Source of the DNA: VXYL01 sp965203685
GTDB taxonomy: Bacteria > Pseudomonadota > Gammaproteobacteria > Pseudomonadales > Azotimanducaceae
DNA: 64,000 bases
Direction of reading: 5' to 3'
NCBI GenBank assembly: GCA_965203685.1
Contig: OZ241908.1
Span: forward strand, 806,001-870,000
Within the stretch, counting starts at the first letter, position 1; every line of letters starts with the position of its first letter. The translations under genes were made by a program, and so were the position numbers. A model generated the notes under the pieces. It was not told the DNA's origin, did no database searches, and saw nothing but the letters and a program-made list of their open reading frames with translations. This document shows positions 1 through 9,265 of this stretch, one piece after another.

Positions 1-2053
1 GGCTGATCGAGTGGGCGGGAGGAACCACCGCGTGGTAGCCCGCCCACTGCGGCAGCCCGGCCGAACGCACCAGGAGCATCTCGACCAGAACGTGGACGGC
101 ATGGGCACCCTTGCCGGTCGGAGTGGCTAGGAACGGGAGCAGGTTGCGGAGGATTCCAGCGCTGGCATGGATCGTGTTGGGCCCCGTGCGGTCCAGATCC
201 ATCATTTGACGACGCAGTCCGTCCTCGTTGACGCGCCAGAAACGACGCGTCGGGAATCCCTGCTCGGATAGGAGTTGCACGCCCGGCAGCGCCTGCAAGG
301 TATCCAGTCGCCAGCCGCCGCCGTAGCGACGGAGCCGCGCCGGGACTTCGACCAGACTGAAGGTCCCGTACGGATAGTCGAGGCCCCGGGTGAGCGCCGG
401 TTCTAGGTATGTCGCCGTGAGCCAGCTCGCGAACGCGGTGCCCGGCTCGTTGAACCGTCGCACGTTGCCAATGTGCGCTGGATGGATCAGCAGTTCGTAC
501 TCGGTGCCGTCGAACGCCAAAGCGCGGCGTTCGAACGGGCCCGCGATCAACGCGAAAGCGGCGACCGGTACGCGGGGCGCGAACCGCCAGGTCCCGCTTC
601 CACCGCTACGTCCGGGTCCGGCGACATGCCAGTGGGACGGCGCGTGAACTTCGAGATCGATCGTCCGGTAGTCCGGCGCTCGGTCATCTGCGCCGAGGTT
701 GGCACCGCTCGACGGCAGCCAGTGCACCCCGGGCATGAGGGCCACGAAATCCGGATCGAAGATCGAGGCCTCGTCGCCGAGCAGGACCAGGGGGATGCCG
801 AGCACGGCTTCGTCGGTGGCGCGAACCGAACTGTCGAGGTAGGCGAACCGGGGGTCGGGGACACCGACTGCCCGCACGGACATCGCCACCGGCGCCTGCG
901 CGATGACTGGTGTTGGCGGTGTCACGACGAGAGCGCCGGCCTCGTGCTGATACGCCGCGTCCTGGCCGTCTAACCGCAACGCCTCGATGCGCATCCCGGG
1001 ATTGAGGCTTAAGCCTATGGCAGCGAGTGGCTCCGACGACGGCGAGCGCACTGTCATGGCCACGTCGATCGCAAGTCGCCGACCAGGCTCGATGTCCACC
1101 CGCCCGGATAGGTGCGTGACGTCCGGGGCCGGCACGTGCGCGATCGCGGCATGGCGTTCCGCCCAGTGCAGGCGTTCGGCGCGTTCGGCGGTGGCGTCGA
1201 GCGTGAGCAGCCCGATCACGAGGGTGCCTGCGGCGATGAGCGCGGCTCCCACGGCGGCTTGCGGCCCCCGTCGAGACGAGTCTGGCCGCGCGTCGAAAGT
1301 GGCCGCCAGCGCGAGGAAGCCCCCCGCCAGCAACAGCAGTCCGCTCCGCTGGGCGATGTCTCCGGCGTCAGGCAGCCGTGGCAGGATGTCCGATCCGGGG
1401 AGGCCGAGGTTGGCGACGCCGGAGATCGCCGGCAACAGGTACAGTGGTGCATTGAAGATGAGCCACGCGTACAAGCCACCTAGAGCCAACGCGGCCGCCG
1501 CGGCTAGCAAGGGCCAACGTAGGATCGAACTCAGCAGCATCACCAGCGCAACCCAAAGCACGACCAACGGCACTGCGTCGATGGCAAGGAAGGCGACGAC
1601 GGACAGCGGGACGGCGGCCTCGCCAAGCCAGGCGATATCCAGGGCCGCTGCGAGTAGCCCAATGGCCTGGATGAGTCCGAAGATGCCGGCGAGCAGTAGC
1701 AAGACGATCAGCGCCACCCCGAGGCATCGCCCGCCGAGGAGTTCGAGGTTGCTGACGGGCTTGGCGTCGAGCGCCTCGGCGATCCGGGCGCGCGAATCGC
1801 GCCGACGCATGTCGAAGGCGAGGAAGACCGTCCCGAAGAGAAGCACCGCAAGCGCCAAAGCGCCGAAACCCTGGATACCGAAACGCGGCACCGGCTGTTG
1901 GTAGGCCAGTTGGAAAAGGTGGAGGGAGGCGCCGAGTTGATACAGCCCGACGCCGACGATGGATGCGAGCAGCGCGAACAGCCAAGTACGCGACAGTCGC
2001 TTGGTCCGCAACAATTCGGCCCGCGCCGAGGCAAGAGTGACGTCGACACGCAT
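1..2053 (-). CDS. ABC-2-type permease-like membrane protein with large extracytoplasmic region (3' end missing)
   Basis: About 684 residues are readable from an ATG at 2053, and the frame stays open past base 1, so the C-terminus lies outside the window. The first ~270 residues hold several hydrophobic segments. They start with RTWLFALLASIVGVG and continue through a cytoplasmic-looking linker with FDMRRRDSR and KPVSNLELLGGR, as in multi-domain ABC-2 permeases whose loops refer to a relocated target site. From ~270 on the sequence is soluble and rich in beta-type segments, probably periplasmic. Family knowledge suggests a permease fused to a peptidase-like or binding domain, but no M1 zinc motif is visible in the part present. 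It is divergent from the monooxygenase gene at 2185. Substrate unknown. Confidence 0.6.
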   Translation of the reverse strand, partial: MRVDVTLASARAELLRTKRLSRTWLFALLASIVGVGLYQLGASLHLFQLAYQQPVPRFGIQGFGALALAVLLFGTVFLAFDMRRRDSRARIAEALDAKPVSNLELLGGRCLGVALIVLLLLAGIFGLIQAIGLLAAALDIAWLGEAAVPLSVVAFLAIDAVPLVVLWVALVMLLSSILRWPLLAAAAALALGGLYAWLIFNAPLYLLPAISGVANLGLPGSDILPRLPDAGDIAQRSGLLLLAGGFLALAATFDARPDSSRRGPQAAVGAALIAAGTLVIGLLTLDATAERAERLHWAERHAAIAHVPAPDVTHLSGRVDIEPGRRLAIDVAMTVRSPSSEPLAAIGLSLNPGMRIEALRLDGQDAAYQHEAGALVVTPPTPVIAQAPVAMSVRAVGVPDPRFAYLDSSVRATDEAVLGIPLVLLGDEASIFDPDFVALMPGVHWLPSSGANLGADDRAPDYRTIDLEVHAPSHWHVAGPGRSGGSGTWRFAPRVPVAAFALIAGPFERRALAFDGTEYELLIHPAHIGNVRRFNEPGTAFASWLTATYLEPALTRGLDYPYGTFSLVEVPARLRRYGGGWRLDTLQALPGVQLLSEQGFPTRRFWRVNEDGLRRQMMDLDRTGPNTIHASAGILRNLLPFLATPTGKGAHAVHVLVEMLLVRSAGLPQWAGYHAVVPPAHSIS

Positions 2054-2184
2054 GTCGCTATGTGGACCCGGACATCGCGTCGCCCCGTCGCGGGCGACTA
2101 TAGCAGACGGTCTCTTGCGTCCGCCTTGGCTCGCCGCCGTCGCAGCGATTACCCTTGCCACCAACCGAAACCGAGGGAGCACTC

Positions 2185-3186
2185 GTGAAACGAAAGCGCA
2201 TCGCCCTGACGCTGCCGATGGGCCCGGACATCAACGACACCATCACGCTCGTCAAATGGGCGGAAGAGCATGGTGTCGACGACATGTGGTTCAGCGACGC
2301 CATGGCGCCGGACAGCCTGACCATGGTGGCGGCGGTCGCGCCGTATACCCAACGGATGCGCGTCGGCGTTGCTGTCACCCCGGTGTATACGCGCACGCCC
2401 GCCGTGCTCGCGGCAACGGCCACCGTGCTCTCGCAGTTGCTCCCGGGACGTTTCGTGCTCGGTTTGGGTTCGTCGAGCCAGACCATCATGGAACGCTTCA
2501 ACGGCATCAAGCTCGAGAAACCGTTGACGCGCTTGAAGGAGACGGCCGTCATGGTCCGCTCGATGCTCGCCGGCGAGCGATCGGATTTCGCCCTCAACAC
2601 CCTGTCCAGCCGCGGCTATCGACAGGAACTCATCGGTGAACCGCCACCGATCTATCTCGCCGCGCTACGCCCGAAGATGATCGAGATGGCGGCCGAATAT
2701 GGCGACGGGGTGGTATTCAACCTGTGGCCGAAGAACGCGCTGCCGAAGATGATGGAGCATGTGGAGATCGGCGCACGGCGCGCCGGCAAGCGCGTCGAGG
2801 ACCTTGAGATCGTCAACCGCTACCTGGTCATGGTGACCGACGACGTCGAGGAAGGCCGGGCGCTCTTCCGCCTGCACTACACGCCCTACTACGCGAACCC
2901 CGTCTACAACGAGTTCCTCAAGTGGGCGGGCTACACCGACGAGGCCGAGGGCGTGCTCGCCGGCTGGGCGGCGCGGGACCGTGATCTCTCCACCGGCTCG
3001 ATCACCGACGAGTTGATCGACTCGGTAGCGATCATCGGCACAGCGGATGAGGTTTACGCGCGGCTCAAGGGCTACGCCGATTCGGGGATCGACACCAGCA
3101 TCATCTCCCCGATCGGGCCGATACCGATGGCGGACGCCATGCCCACGTTCAAAGCCTTCTCGTCGGACAAGTTCACCTTCGCGTGA
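2185..3186 (+). CDS. Luciferase-like (LLM class) flavin/F420-dependent oxidoreductase
   Basis: 333-aa TIM-barrel protein of the bacterial luciferase-like family. The stretches PMGPDINDTITLVKWAEEHG near the start and GRFVLGLGSSS near residue 95 are typical of these reductases and monooxygenases. They use F420 or FMN on small organic substrates, here unknown. I chose the GTG at 2185 because GAGGGA lies six bases upstream; the frame is also open from a TTG at 2155. The C-terminal helix with EVYARLKGYADSGID is the usual family ending. A second LLM gene follows 60 bases later in the same direction, so the two probably form one transcription unit. It is not closely similar to its neighbour, so this is not a recent tandem duplication. 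Confidence 0.85.
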   Translation: MKRKRIALTLPMGPDINDTITLVKWAEEHGVDDMWFSDAMAPDSLTMVAAVAPYTQRMRVGVAVTPVYTRTPAVLAATATVLSQLLPGRFVLGLGSSSQTIMERFNGIKLEKPLTRLKETAVMVRSMLAGERSDFALNTLSSRGYRQELIGEPPPIYLAALRPKMIEMAAEYGDGVVFNLWPKNALPKMMEHVEIGARRAGKRVEDLEIVNRYLVMVTDDVEEGRALFRLHYTPYYANPVYNEFLKWAGYTDEAEGVLAGWAARDRDLSTGSITDELIDSVAIIGTADEVYARLKGYADSGIDTSIISPIGPIPMADAMPTFKAFSSDKFTFA

Positions 3187-3247
3187 ATCCAAGGCACGCA
3201 CGATACAATCGCGCCCTTTTGCGGCGTTGCAGGGCGAGGAGATTGCA

Positions 3248-4267
3248 ATGAAGGTAGACGGCGGCGTTGGCTGGAACTTGAGCACAGTAGGTGCCCAGGC
3301 GCGCGAACTCGAGGAGATGGGCTACAGCGGCATCCAGACTGCGGAGACGGCCCACGATCCGTTCCTGCCGTTGGCGTTTGCCGCGCAGGACACCGAAACG
3401 GTTGATCTCATCACCGGCATCGCGGTTGCGTTCTCGCGCACGCCCATGCTGCTCGCGCAACTCGGCCATGATCTCAACGCCGCGGCGGAAGGCCGTTTCG
3501 TCCTAGGCCTCGGTTCGCAGATCCGCCCGCACATCACCAAGCGCTTCAGCATGCCCTGGTCGTCGCCGGCGGCGCGCATGCGCGAGTTCATCCTGGCGAT
3601 GCGCGCGATCTGGGCGACTTGGCACGAGGGCGAGCCGCTGCAGTTCAACGGGAAGTTCTATACGCATACGCTGATGACGCCGTTCTTCACCCCCACCAAC
3701 AACGAGCACGGCGCGCCCAGGGTGTTCCTAGCCGCGGTTGGACCGCTGATGACGGAAGTGGCGGGCGAAGTTGCGGACGGCATCATCGTCCATGCGTTCA
3801 CCACCGAGAAGTACCTGCGCGAGACCACGGTGCCGGCCTTGGAACGCGGCTTCGCGAAGGCGCGTGCGGCCGGGGTCGAGAAGTCCTTCGACAACTTCGA
3901 GGTCTCCTACCCGTGTTTCGTGGTGACCGGACGCGATGAGGAGGAGATGGCGGCGGCGAAGGTGGCAACGACGCGCCAGATCGCCTTCTACGGGTCCACG
4001 CCCGCCTACAAGCCCGTGCTCGACAGTATCGGTGCCGGCGAACTGCAGTCGCAACTGAACACCATGTCGAAGCAAGGCCGGTGGGCGGAGATGGGGACGC
4101 TGATCGACGAATCGATGATGCGCCAGTTCGCCGTTGTCGGCGAGCCTGCACGGATCGCGACCGAGATCAAGACGCGCTTCGGCGACATCGTCGACCGCAC
4201 GTCGGCTGCCTATGCGCAGCTTCCCAAGGACGACCGCGCCCGGATCGTCGCGGAACTGACCGCGTGA
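3248..4267 (+). CDS. Luciferase-like (LLM class) oxidoreductase, TIGR03617-like
   Basis: 339-aa LLM-family TIM-barrel protein. The N-terminus MKVDGGVGWNLSTVGAQARE, the segment ETAHDPFLPLAFAAQDT and GRFVLGLGSQIRPHITKRFS fit the F420-dependent LLM subfamily that TIGR03617 describes. The ATG at 3248 has GAGGAG seven bases upstream; the frame upstream of it is non-homologous extension. A reaction cannot be named from sequence; family members oxidise or reduce small molecules with a deazaflavin or flavin. The stop overlaps the start of the glyoxalase-fold gene (GTGA), indicating translational coupling, and the whole set 2185-4635 reads as one operon. Confidence 0.85.
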   Translation: MKVDGGVGWNLSTVGAQARELEEMGYSGIQTAETAHDPFLPLAFAAQDTETVDLITGIAVAFSRTPMLLAQLGHDLNAAAEGRFVLGLGSQIRPHITKRFSMPWSSPAARMREFILAMRAIWATWHEGEPLQFNGKFYTHTLMTPFFTPTNNEHGAPRVFLAAVGPLMTEVAGEVADGIIVHAFTTEKYLRETTVPALERGFAKARAAGVEKSFDNFEVSYPCFVVTGRDEEEMAAAKVATTRQIAFYGSTPAYKPVLDSIGAGELQSQLNTMSKQGRWAEMGTLIDESMMRQFAVVGEPARIATEIKTRFGDIVDRTSAAYAQLPKDDRARIVAELTA

Positions 4268-4635
4268 AGCTCTACCAATTGGCCATGTCCGTGCCGGACC
4301 TGGACGTGGCCGAGGCGTTCTACCGCGACGTGCTCGGGGCCCGGTTCGTGGCGCGCTTCGATCCGCCCGGACTGGTGTTCTTCGACTTGGACGGGGTGCG
4401 AATCCTCTTCGAGCGTGGCGAGGGCGGTGGCAACTCGGTGCTTTACCTGTGGACGGACGACATGGAGGCACGCGTCGCTGAACTGGAAGCCAAGGGCGTT
4501 CAGTTCACCGGCGCGCCGCACGCCATCCTCCGGGACGAGGACGGCACGTTCGGCCCCGCTGGCGAGACCGAGTGGATGGCGTTTTTCGAAGATCCGGCAG
4601 GCAACATACTGGCCTTGGTGACACGCAGAGCCTGA
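4264..4635 (+). CDS. VOC/glyoxalase-fold protein
   Basis: 123-aa single-chain vicinal-oxygen-chelate protein. It starts MKLYQLAMSVPDLDVAEAFY, followed by the ligand-bearing strand pairs typical of glyoxalase/dioxygenase folds and ending WMAFFEDPAGNILALVTR. The GTG at 4264 overlaps the TGA of the upstream LLM gene, so the two are translationally coupled. VOC proteins bind a divalent metal and act as lyases, dioxygenases or binding proteins. The coupling suggests it handles a substrate or product of the LLM oxidoreductases, which is inference. Confidence 0.8.
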   Translation: MKLYQLAMSVPDLDVAEAFYRDVLGARFVARFDPPGLVFFDLDGVRILFERGEGGGNSVLYLWTDDMEARVAELEAKGVQFTGAPHAILRDEDGTFGPAGETEWMAFFEDPAGNILALVTRRA

Positions 4636-4750
4636 TCGCGACGCGGGTTCCAGGCGCTCAAGTATTCCTCCATTTTTTCTTCACCTTTGTCGCCGAAGGG
4701 GGTAGACTCCGCCGCCCTTTCCGTGGAAAACGGTCGAGGAGCAAGGGTTC

Positions 4751-5395
4751 GTGCCGAGTGCGCCCGGCAGAAATTGCGGTTATTCCGTGAGCGGCGTCGC
4801 CAGCCTAACGGGCTTGGCCGTCCTGGCGTTGGTGGTCGGCGTCACGTCGACCACGGTCGTTCGGGCCAATGACGGCGCGCGCGACGTGGTCAACCTAACC
4901 GTTCCTGCGCAACCAGCCGAGCCGGGTTGGGACGCACAACGACGCGCTTTCGCAGCCCGTCTGCAACGGGGTTACGGGATCGACCACGACTCTGCGGTGG
5001 AGTTCGCAGGCTGGATCCTTGAAGCGTCCGTCCGCCAGGACCTCGAGCCGGAACTGCTGGCGAGCGTGGTGATGACCGAAAGCAGCTTCCGCAAGGAGGC
5101 GCGCTCGGTCACAGGGGCCGTGGGGCCCGCGCAAGTCCGCCCCGACCTCTGGCGCCAATTCTGCGGCGGGGACCTACACGACCCGGAACAGAACCTGTAC
5201 TGCGGCGCGCTGATACTCGGCCACTACCGGGATGTCTGCGCGGGCAGCAGCCAGGATTCGCTGACGCTAGCCGAGGAGTGCGCACTGCGCGCCTACAACG
5301 TCGGCTTTGGCAATCGAAACAACGTCTATTTCCTAGCAGCGGCGTCCCGCTACCTCGACAAGATCGACCGCTACCGCGCGTCACTCGAAAGCTGA
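4751..5395 (+). CDS. Exported lytic transglycosylase (SLT domain)
   Basis: 214-aa protein with an N-terminal hydrophobic segment (VASLTGLAVLALVVGVT, residues ~16-32) that should act as signal peptide or anchor. An SLT lysozyme-like domain follows. MTESSFRKEARSVTGAVGPAQ carries the likely catalytic Glu at residue 110 and the G-xxGPAQV substitute for the usual GLMQ motif. AYNVGFGN near residue 183 is the conserved C-terminal AYNxG motif. It would cleave the beta-1,4 MurNAc-GlcNAc bond of peptidoglycan in the periplasm. The GTG start lies just after GAGGAGCAAGGG. It stands alone, separated from the LLM operon by 115 bases and convergent with galM. Confidence 0.8.
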   Translation: MPSAPGRNCGYSVSGVASLTGLAVLALVVGVTSTTVVRANDGARDVVNLTVPAQPAEPGWDAQRRAFAARLQRGYGIDHDSAVEFAGWILEASVRQDLEPELLASVVMTESSFRKEARSVTGAVGPAQVRPDLWRQFCGGDLHDPEQNLYCGALILGHYRDVCAGSSQDSLTLAEECALRAYNVGFGNRNNVYFLAAASRYLDKIDRYRASLES

Positions 5396-5424
5396 CGTCC
5401 TTGGCGGCGCCCTGCGTCGCCCGT

Positions 5425-6435
5425 TCAACTCACCGAAAACGAAAACACCGTTCGCGCCGTGAATGGCGCCTCCGGACGTACGATCGCGTCCGGATAGCCA
5501 GCGTGGTTGGGGGCGTCGGGGAACTGCTGGGTTTCCAGGCAGAAGGCGCCGCGTTGCGGATAGCGGCGCCCGTGGCGGCCCGCGGTGTGCAAGGTGTTGG
5601 CCGTGTAGAACTGCACGCCTGGCTGGTCCGTGGTCACGGTGAGCGTGCGACCCGATTCCGGATGCCGCACCACCGCGGCGCGCTGGAAACCAGGCTTCAA
5701 GACGAAGGTGTGATCAAAGCCACCGTCCGCGAGGCGCATCTGCTCATCGGCGGCTTGGAAGGCACGCTTAAGGACCACGCCGCCGCGCAGGTCGAAGGGT
5801 GTTCCGGACACAGACCGGGTCTCGCCAAGCTGCGTGAGAGCGGCGCTCACAGGCAGGAATGCGTCGGCTTCGATGGCGACCTCGTGGTCGTCGATCGTCG
5901 ACCCGGCTACGCCACTCAAGTTGTAGTAGTGGTGCGAGCTTAGGCTGACCGGGGTCGGCGCGTCGGTGACGGCGCGGAACTCGAGGCTTATGTCCGAGCC
6001 GGTGAATCGGTAGCGGGCCTCGACGTTGAGATTGCCCGGGTAGCCTGCGTCGCCGTCGGGGCTCAAGAGCTTGAGTGAGACGCCGTCGTCCTCGGCGGTG
6101 CCCGTCCACCGGCGCAGCCCGAATCCGGTCCGCCCGCCATGCAGGTGGTGCGGCGGCAGATTGGCGTCAAGTTCATGCAAGGTGCCGTCAAGCTCGAAGC
6201 GGGCGTTGGTCATGCGGTTGGCATAGCGTCCCACCAGGCAGTTGAAATGCGGATGGGGACCGAGGTAGTCGGCAATCGTCGGGCAGCCGAGCAGGACGTT
6301 GGCGAAGTCGCCGCGGCGGTCGGGGACCTCGATGCGGGTCACGATGCCACCGAGTTCGATGACCTCGGCGGTCAACTCGCCGGTGTCGACCCGGAACCCC
6401 AGGAAGTCGGGATGGGCCTCGTAGACCTCGGTCAA
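5425..6435 (-). CDS. galM: Aldose 1-epimerase (mutarotase)
   Basis: 336-aa galactose-mutarotase-fold protein interconverting alpha and beta anomers of aldoses. Diagnostic stretches are LVGRYANRM (residues ~67-75), the substrate-contacting HHLHGG, the His-containing SLSSHHYYNLSG and the C-terminal FCLETQQFPDAPN with the catalytic Glu. Length is normal for the family. The reading starts at a TTG at 6435; no in-frame ATG lies near the conserved N-terminus. It lies just downstream of the acyl-CoA synthetase on the same strand (26 bases apart), though there is no metabolic link between them. No other Leloir gene is nearby. Confidence 0.9.
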   Translation of the reverse strand: MTEVYEAHPDFLGFRVDTGELTAEVIELGGIVTRIEVPDRRGDFANVLLGCPTIADYLGPHPHFNCLVGRYANRMTNARFELDGTLHELDANLPPHHLHGGRTGFGLRRWTGTAEDDGVSLKLLSPDGDAGYPGNLNVEARYRFTGSDISLEFRAVTDAPTPVSLSSHHYYNLSGVAGSTIDDHEVAIEADAFLPVSAALTQLGETRSVSGTPFDLRGGVVLKRAFQAADEQMRLADGGFDHTFVLKPGFQRAAVVRHPESGRTLTVTTDQPGVQFYTANTLHTAGRHGRRYPQRGAFCLETQQFPDAPNHAGYPDAIVRPEAPFTARTVFSFSVS

Positions 6436-6461
6436 CGCGCAGGCACCCGCGGATCCGCAAC

Positions 6462-8267
6462 CTAAAGGCGTGCGTCGCCGGATCGAATCGTCTCGAGGTA
6501 CTCCGCATCGAGGGGCTCGTAGGACTGGCTGCCAGGCTTCATCACGTAAACCGGGTCGGCGATCGCGGTGATGTCGTAGCCTTCGCGCTTGAGGTCGCCC
6601 TTGACCATCTTGAAGGTGCCGGTGAGATCGAGCTCCGTCTGGATGCGCACGAAGACCGGCCGGGCGAACGCGGGCAGTTCGCGCTGGACATAGGCTGCGA
6701 ACCCGGCGAGGTCGAGTTCGGTCACACCGTCGCTCAAGGCGATCGCGGCCATTCCCGCGCGGCCATCGGCGCCGGGCACTTCAACGCCGTAGACGTTGGA
6801 GAAGTCTACGCCGGCAAAGCCGTTCAGAATCTCCCCGACTTCGTTGGTGGAGACGTTCTCGGACTTCCAGCGGAACGTATCGCCGGTGCGGTCGACGAAC
6901 TGGTAGTGCGGGTAGCCGAGCGAGAAGCCGACGTCCACCTCGCGGATCAGGTCGCCCGTGTTGAACCAGGCGTCGCCTTCCTCGAGCACATCGCGAACGA
7001 CCTTCTTCTCCGTGGCTTCGGGGTCGGTGTAGCCCTCGAAAACCGCGTTCGGGTTGATGTGGCCGAGCAGCAGTCCGGGCTCGCCTTCCGGCACCTCGAT
7101 GCAGCGGCCGCCTGCGTCGCGGACGATTTCGTCGGCGTCCACGTCGTAGCGTACGAGGGCGATCTTCGACGAGGTCATGCCGATCGTGCAGTCCTTGTTC
7201 ATCAGGTTGGCGAAGGCGACGTTGCCTTCGCTGGCACCGTAGAACTCGGTGACCCGCTTCAAGCCGAAGCGGCGCTTGAAGTCGAGCCAGACGTCCGGCC
7301 GCAAGCCGTTGCCCATGGCGGTGGTCAACGGCGTGTCGGCGTCGTCCGCCTTCTCGGGCGTGTTGATCAGGTAGCGGCAGACCTCGCCGACGTAGACGAA
7401 GCACGTGCAGTTGTGCTCGCGGATCTCCGGCAGGAACGCACTGGCCGAAAATCGTCGGCGTAGGAACATCGATGCGCCGGTCATGAACGCAGCGCCCGCG
7501 GCCACCAGCAATGCGGTGCCGTGGTAGAGCGGCAGGCAGATGTAGATGCGATCGCTGGGCGTGGACCGGAACCCCGCCTTGCCGGCCAACGCGGCGTTCA
7601 TCAGGAAACGCCGGTTCGATACCACCGCCGCCTTGGGCAGGCCGGTGGTGCCGGAGGTGAAGATGTACATCGCCGTCTGCCCGAGGGTGATGTCGTTGGT
7701 CTCTTCCGGGTTGGCGTCCGACTGATCGGCGCTCGCGGCCGAAAGATCGATGGCCCAGTTGGCGAGCGGCGTCTCGCCGTCGGGCAGCACGTAGTAGTCG
7801 GAACCCTCGCTGAGATCGAGTTCGCCCTTGACGGTCTCGATGGCGTCCTGCAACTCGGCCCCGAAGATGCACTTCTTCGACTCCGTCACCGTGATGCAGT
7901 GGGCAAGCGGGCGTTCCCGCAAGTTGGTGTTGATGAAGCCGGCCGTGATGCCAAGCTTGTTGGTGGCGACCATGAGCGGCAGGAACTCCAGCCGGTTCTC
8001 GAGCATGATGCTCACCGTATCGCCGCGCTGTAGTCCCGCCGCCTTGAGCGTGTGGGCGTAGCGATTGGCCATGGCGTTGAGTTCCGCCCAGGTCAGCGTC
8101 CGGCCTTCGCTGACGACCGCGGTGAGCGGTCCGAACTGCTCGACATTGCGTTCGAGAACGGCGCCGAGGCTGTCCTTCTCCTCCATGGGCCGGGGCACGA
8201 GGCCCTTCTTGAGCGCCAGTAGCGTCGGCACGTCGGCCAATGTCGAAAAGACGTTGCGGATTCCCAT
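6462..8267 (-). CDS. Long/very-long-chain acyl-CoA synthetase (FATP-type, AMP-forming)
   Basis: 601-aa ANL-superfamily ligase. The P-loop-like AMP-binding motif YIFTSGTTGLPKAAV spans residues ~201-215. EFYGASEGN, WFNTGDLIRE and the C-terminal lysine region GTFKMVKGDLKREG follow in the expected order. The FATP-like motif YPHYQFVDRTGDTFRWKSEN marks the very-long-chain (ACSVL) subgroup. It activates fatty or other hydrophobic acids to CoA thioesters using ATP. I chose the ATG at 8267; a GTG immediately precedes it and an AGAGG lies upstream. It is divergent from the metallo-hydrolase at 8328, with ~60 bases of shared upstream sequence. It fits the other acyl-CoA genes in the window (26420, 38488). 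Confidence 0.92.
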   Translation of the reverse strand: MGIRNVFSTLADVPTLLALKKGLVPRPMEEKDSLGAVLERNVEQFGPLTAVVSEGRTLTWAELNAMANRYAHTLKAAGLQRGDTVSIMLENRLEFLPLMVATNKLGITAGFINTNLRERPLAHCITVTESKKCIFGAELQDAIETVKGELDLSEGSDYYVLPDGETPLANWAIDLSAASADQSDANPEETNDITLGQTAMYIFTSGTTGLPKAAVVSNRRFLMNAALAGKAGFRSTPSDRIYICLPLYHGTALLVAAGAAFMTGASMFLRRRFSASAFLPEIREHNCTCFVYVGEVCRYLINTPEKADDADTPLTTAMGNGLRPDVWLDFKRRFGLKRVTEFYGASEGNVAFANLMNKDCTIGMTSSKIALVRYDVDADEIVRDAGGRCIEVPEGEPGLLLGHINPNAVFEGYTDPEATEKKVVRDVLEEGDAWFNTGDLIREVDVGFSLGYPHYQFVDRTGDTFRWKSENVSTNEVGEILNGFAGVDFSNVYGVEVPGADGRAGMAAIALSDGVTELDLAGFAAYVQRELPAFARPVFVRIQTELDLTGTFKMVKGDLKREGYDITAIADPVYVMKPGSQSYEPLDAEYLETIRSGDARL

Positions 8268-8327
8268 CACGCGCCTCTTGTTACAGTTGCCCCAAGCGGC
8301 TTGAGAGCATACAGCAGGGAGAACGTA

Positions 8328-9176
8328 GTGAACGAAGTCTGGCAGATCGGTGGTGTGAAGGTCAGTCGCGTGGTGGAGATGGAGGTCACCGGCGGCTCAC
8401 GCTTCATCCTTCCCGATGCGACCCGCGACGCCTGTCGCGGCTACCGCTGGATGTTTCCGCACTTCATGGACGACGCCGGCAACCTGGTCATGAGCATCCA
8501 TGCGCTCGTGGTCGACACCGGCGATCGGCGGATCGTCGTTGACACCTGCATCGGCAACGACAAGGAACGGGACATCCCGACCTGGAGCCACCTGCAGACG
8601 AGTTTCCTGGCCGACCTCGAGGCCGCGGGCTATCCGCGCGAGACCGTCGACACGGTGTTGTGCACTCACCTGCACGTCGACCACGTCGGTTGGAATACGA
8701 TGCTGGTGGACGGCGAGTGGCTGCCGACCTTCCCCAATGCCCGTTACCTGGTGGGCGAGACGGAGTGGCGTTACTGGGACGACCGCGACCCGGGCACCCA
8801 GGTGCTGGCCGACTCGGTGCGACCGGTCATCGATGCCGGGCTGGTGGACTTCGTTCCCGTCGACCACCAGGTTTGCGATGAAGTCAGGCTCGAGCCGACG
8901 CCGGGCCACACACCGGGGCACGTCAGCGTACGCATCTCGTCCGGCGGCGAGGATGCGTTGATCACCGGCGACTGCATCCACCATCCGTGCCAGATGACCC
9001 GCACGGACTGGTGCAGTTCCGCCGACTCCGACCAGGCGCAGGGCCGCGAGACGCGCGAGTCGCTGCTTGAACGCATGGCTGACACCGACGTGCTGGTGAT
9101 CGGCACGCACTTCGCGACGCCGACCGCTGGCCACGTCAAGCGACGCGAAGGGGGAGGGTTTTGGCTCGAGGTTTGA
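8328..9176 (+). CDS. MBL-fold metallo-hydrolase
   Basis: 282-aa metallo-beta-lactamase-fold enzyme. The metal motif HLHVDH is at residues 114-119. TPGHTPGH near residue 198 gives the next His ligand, TGDCIHHP the bridging Asp and GTHFATPTAGH the last His, so a binuclear metal site is complete. The length and the early WMFPHFMDD match a broad subgroup of lactonase-like hydrolases. The substrate is open. The GTG at 8328 has AGGGAG about eight bases upstream; a TTG at 8301 would add a non-conserved leader. The gene ends 30 bases before a strong inverted repeat. Confidence 0.87.
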   Translation: MNEVWQIGGVKVSRVVEMEVTGGSRFILPDATRDACRGYRWMFPHFMDDAGNLVMSIHALVVDTGDRRIVVDTCIGNDKERDIPTWSHLQTSFLADLEAAGYPRETVDTVLCTHLHVDHVGWNTMLVDGEWLPTFPNARYLVGETEWRYWDDRDPGTQVLADSVRPVIDAGLVDFVPVDHQVCDEVRLEPTPGHTPGHVSVRISSGGEDALITGDCIHHPCQMTRTDWCSSADSDQAQGRETRESLLERMADTDVLVIGTHFATPTAGHVKRREGGGFWLEV

Positions 9177-9206
9177 GTGTGCGCTGGATGTGTCCTCGGA
9201 ACGTAT

Positions 9207-9265
9207 CCTCCCATGGAACAAACGCCACGGTCGCAAGCTCCCTTAGGCGTTTGTTCCATGGGAGG
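9207..9265. repeat. Perfect 20-bp inverted repeat with 19-base loop
   Basis: The left arm 9207-9226 reads cctcccatggaacaaacgcc and the right arm 9246-9265 is its exact reverse complement. The repeat lies 30 bases after the stop of the metallo-hydrolase gene. Homology of the broken ATPase gene begins at the right arm. There is no T-run after it, so it is not a standard intrinsic terminator. It could still act as a 3' mRNA-end structure, or be the scar of a rearrangement that removed the ATPase N-terminus. Confidence 0.85.
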
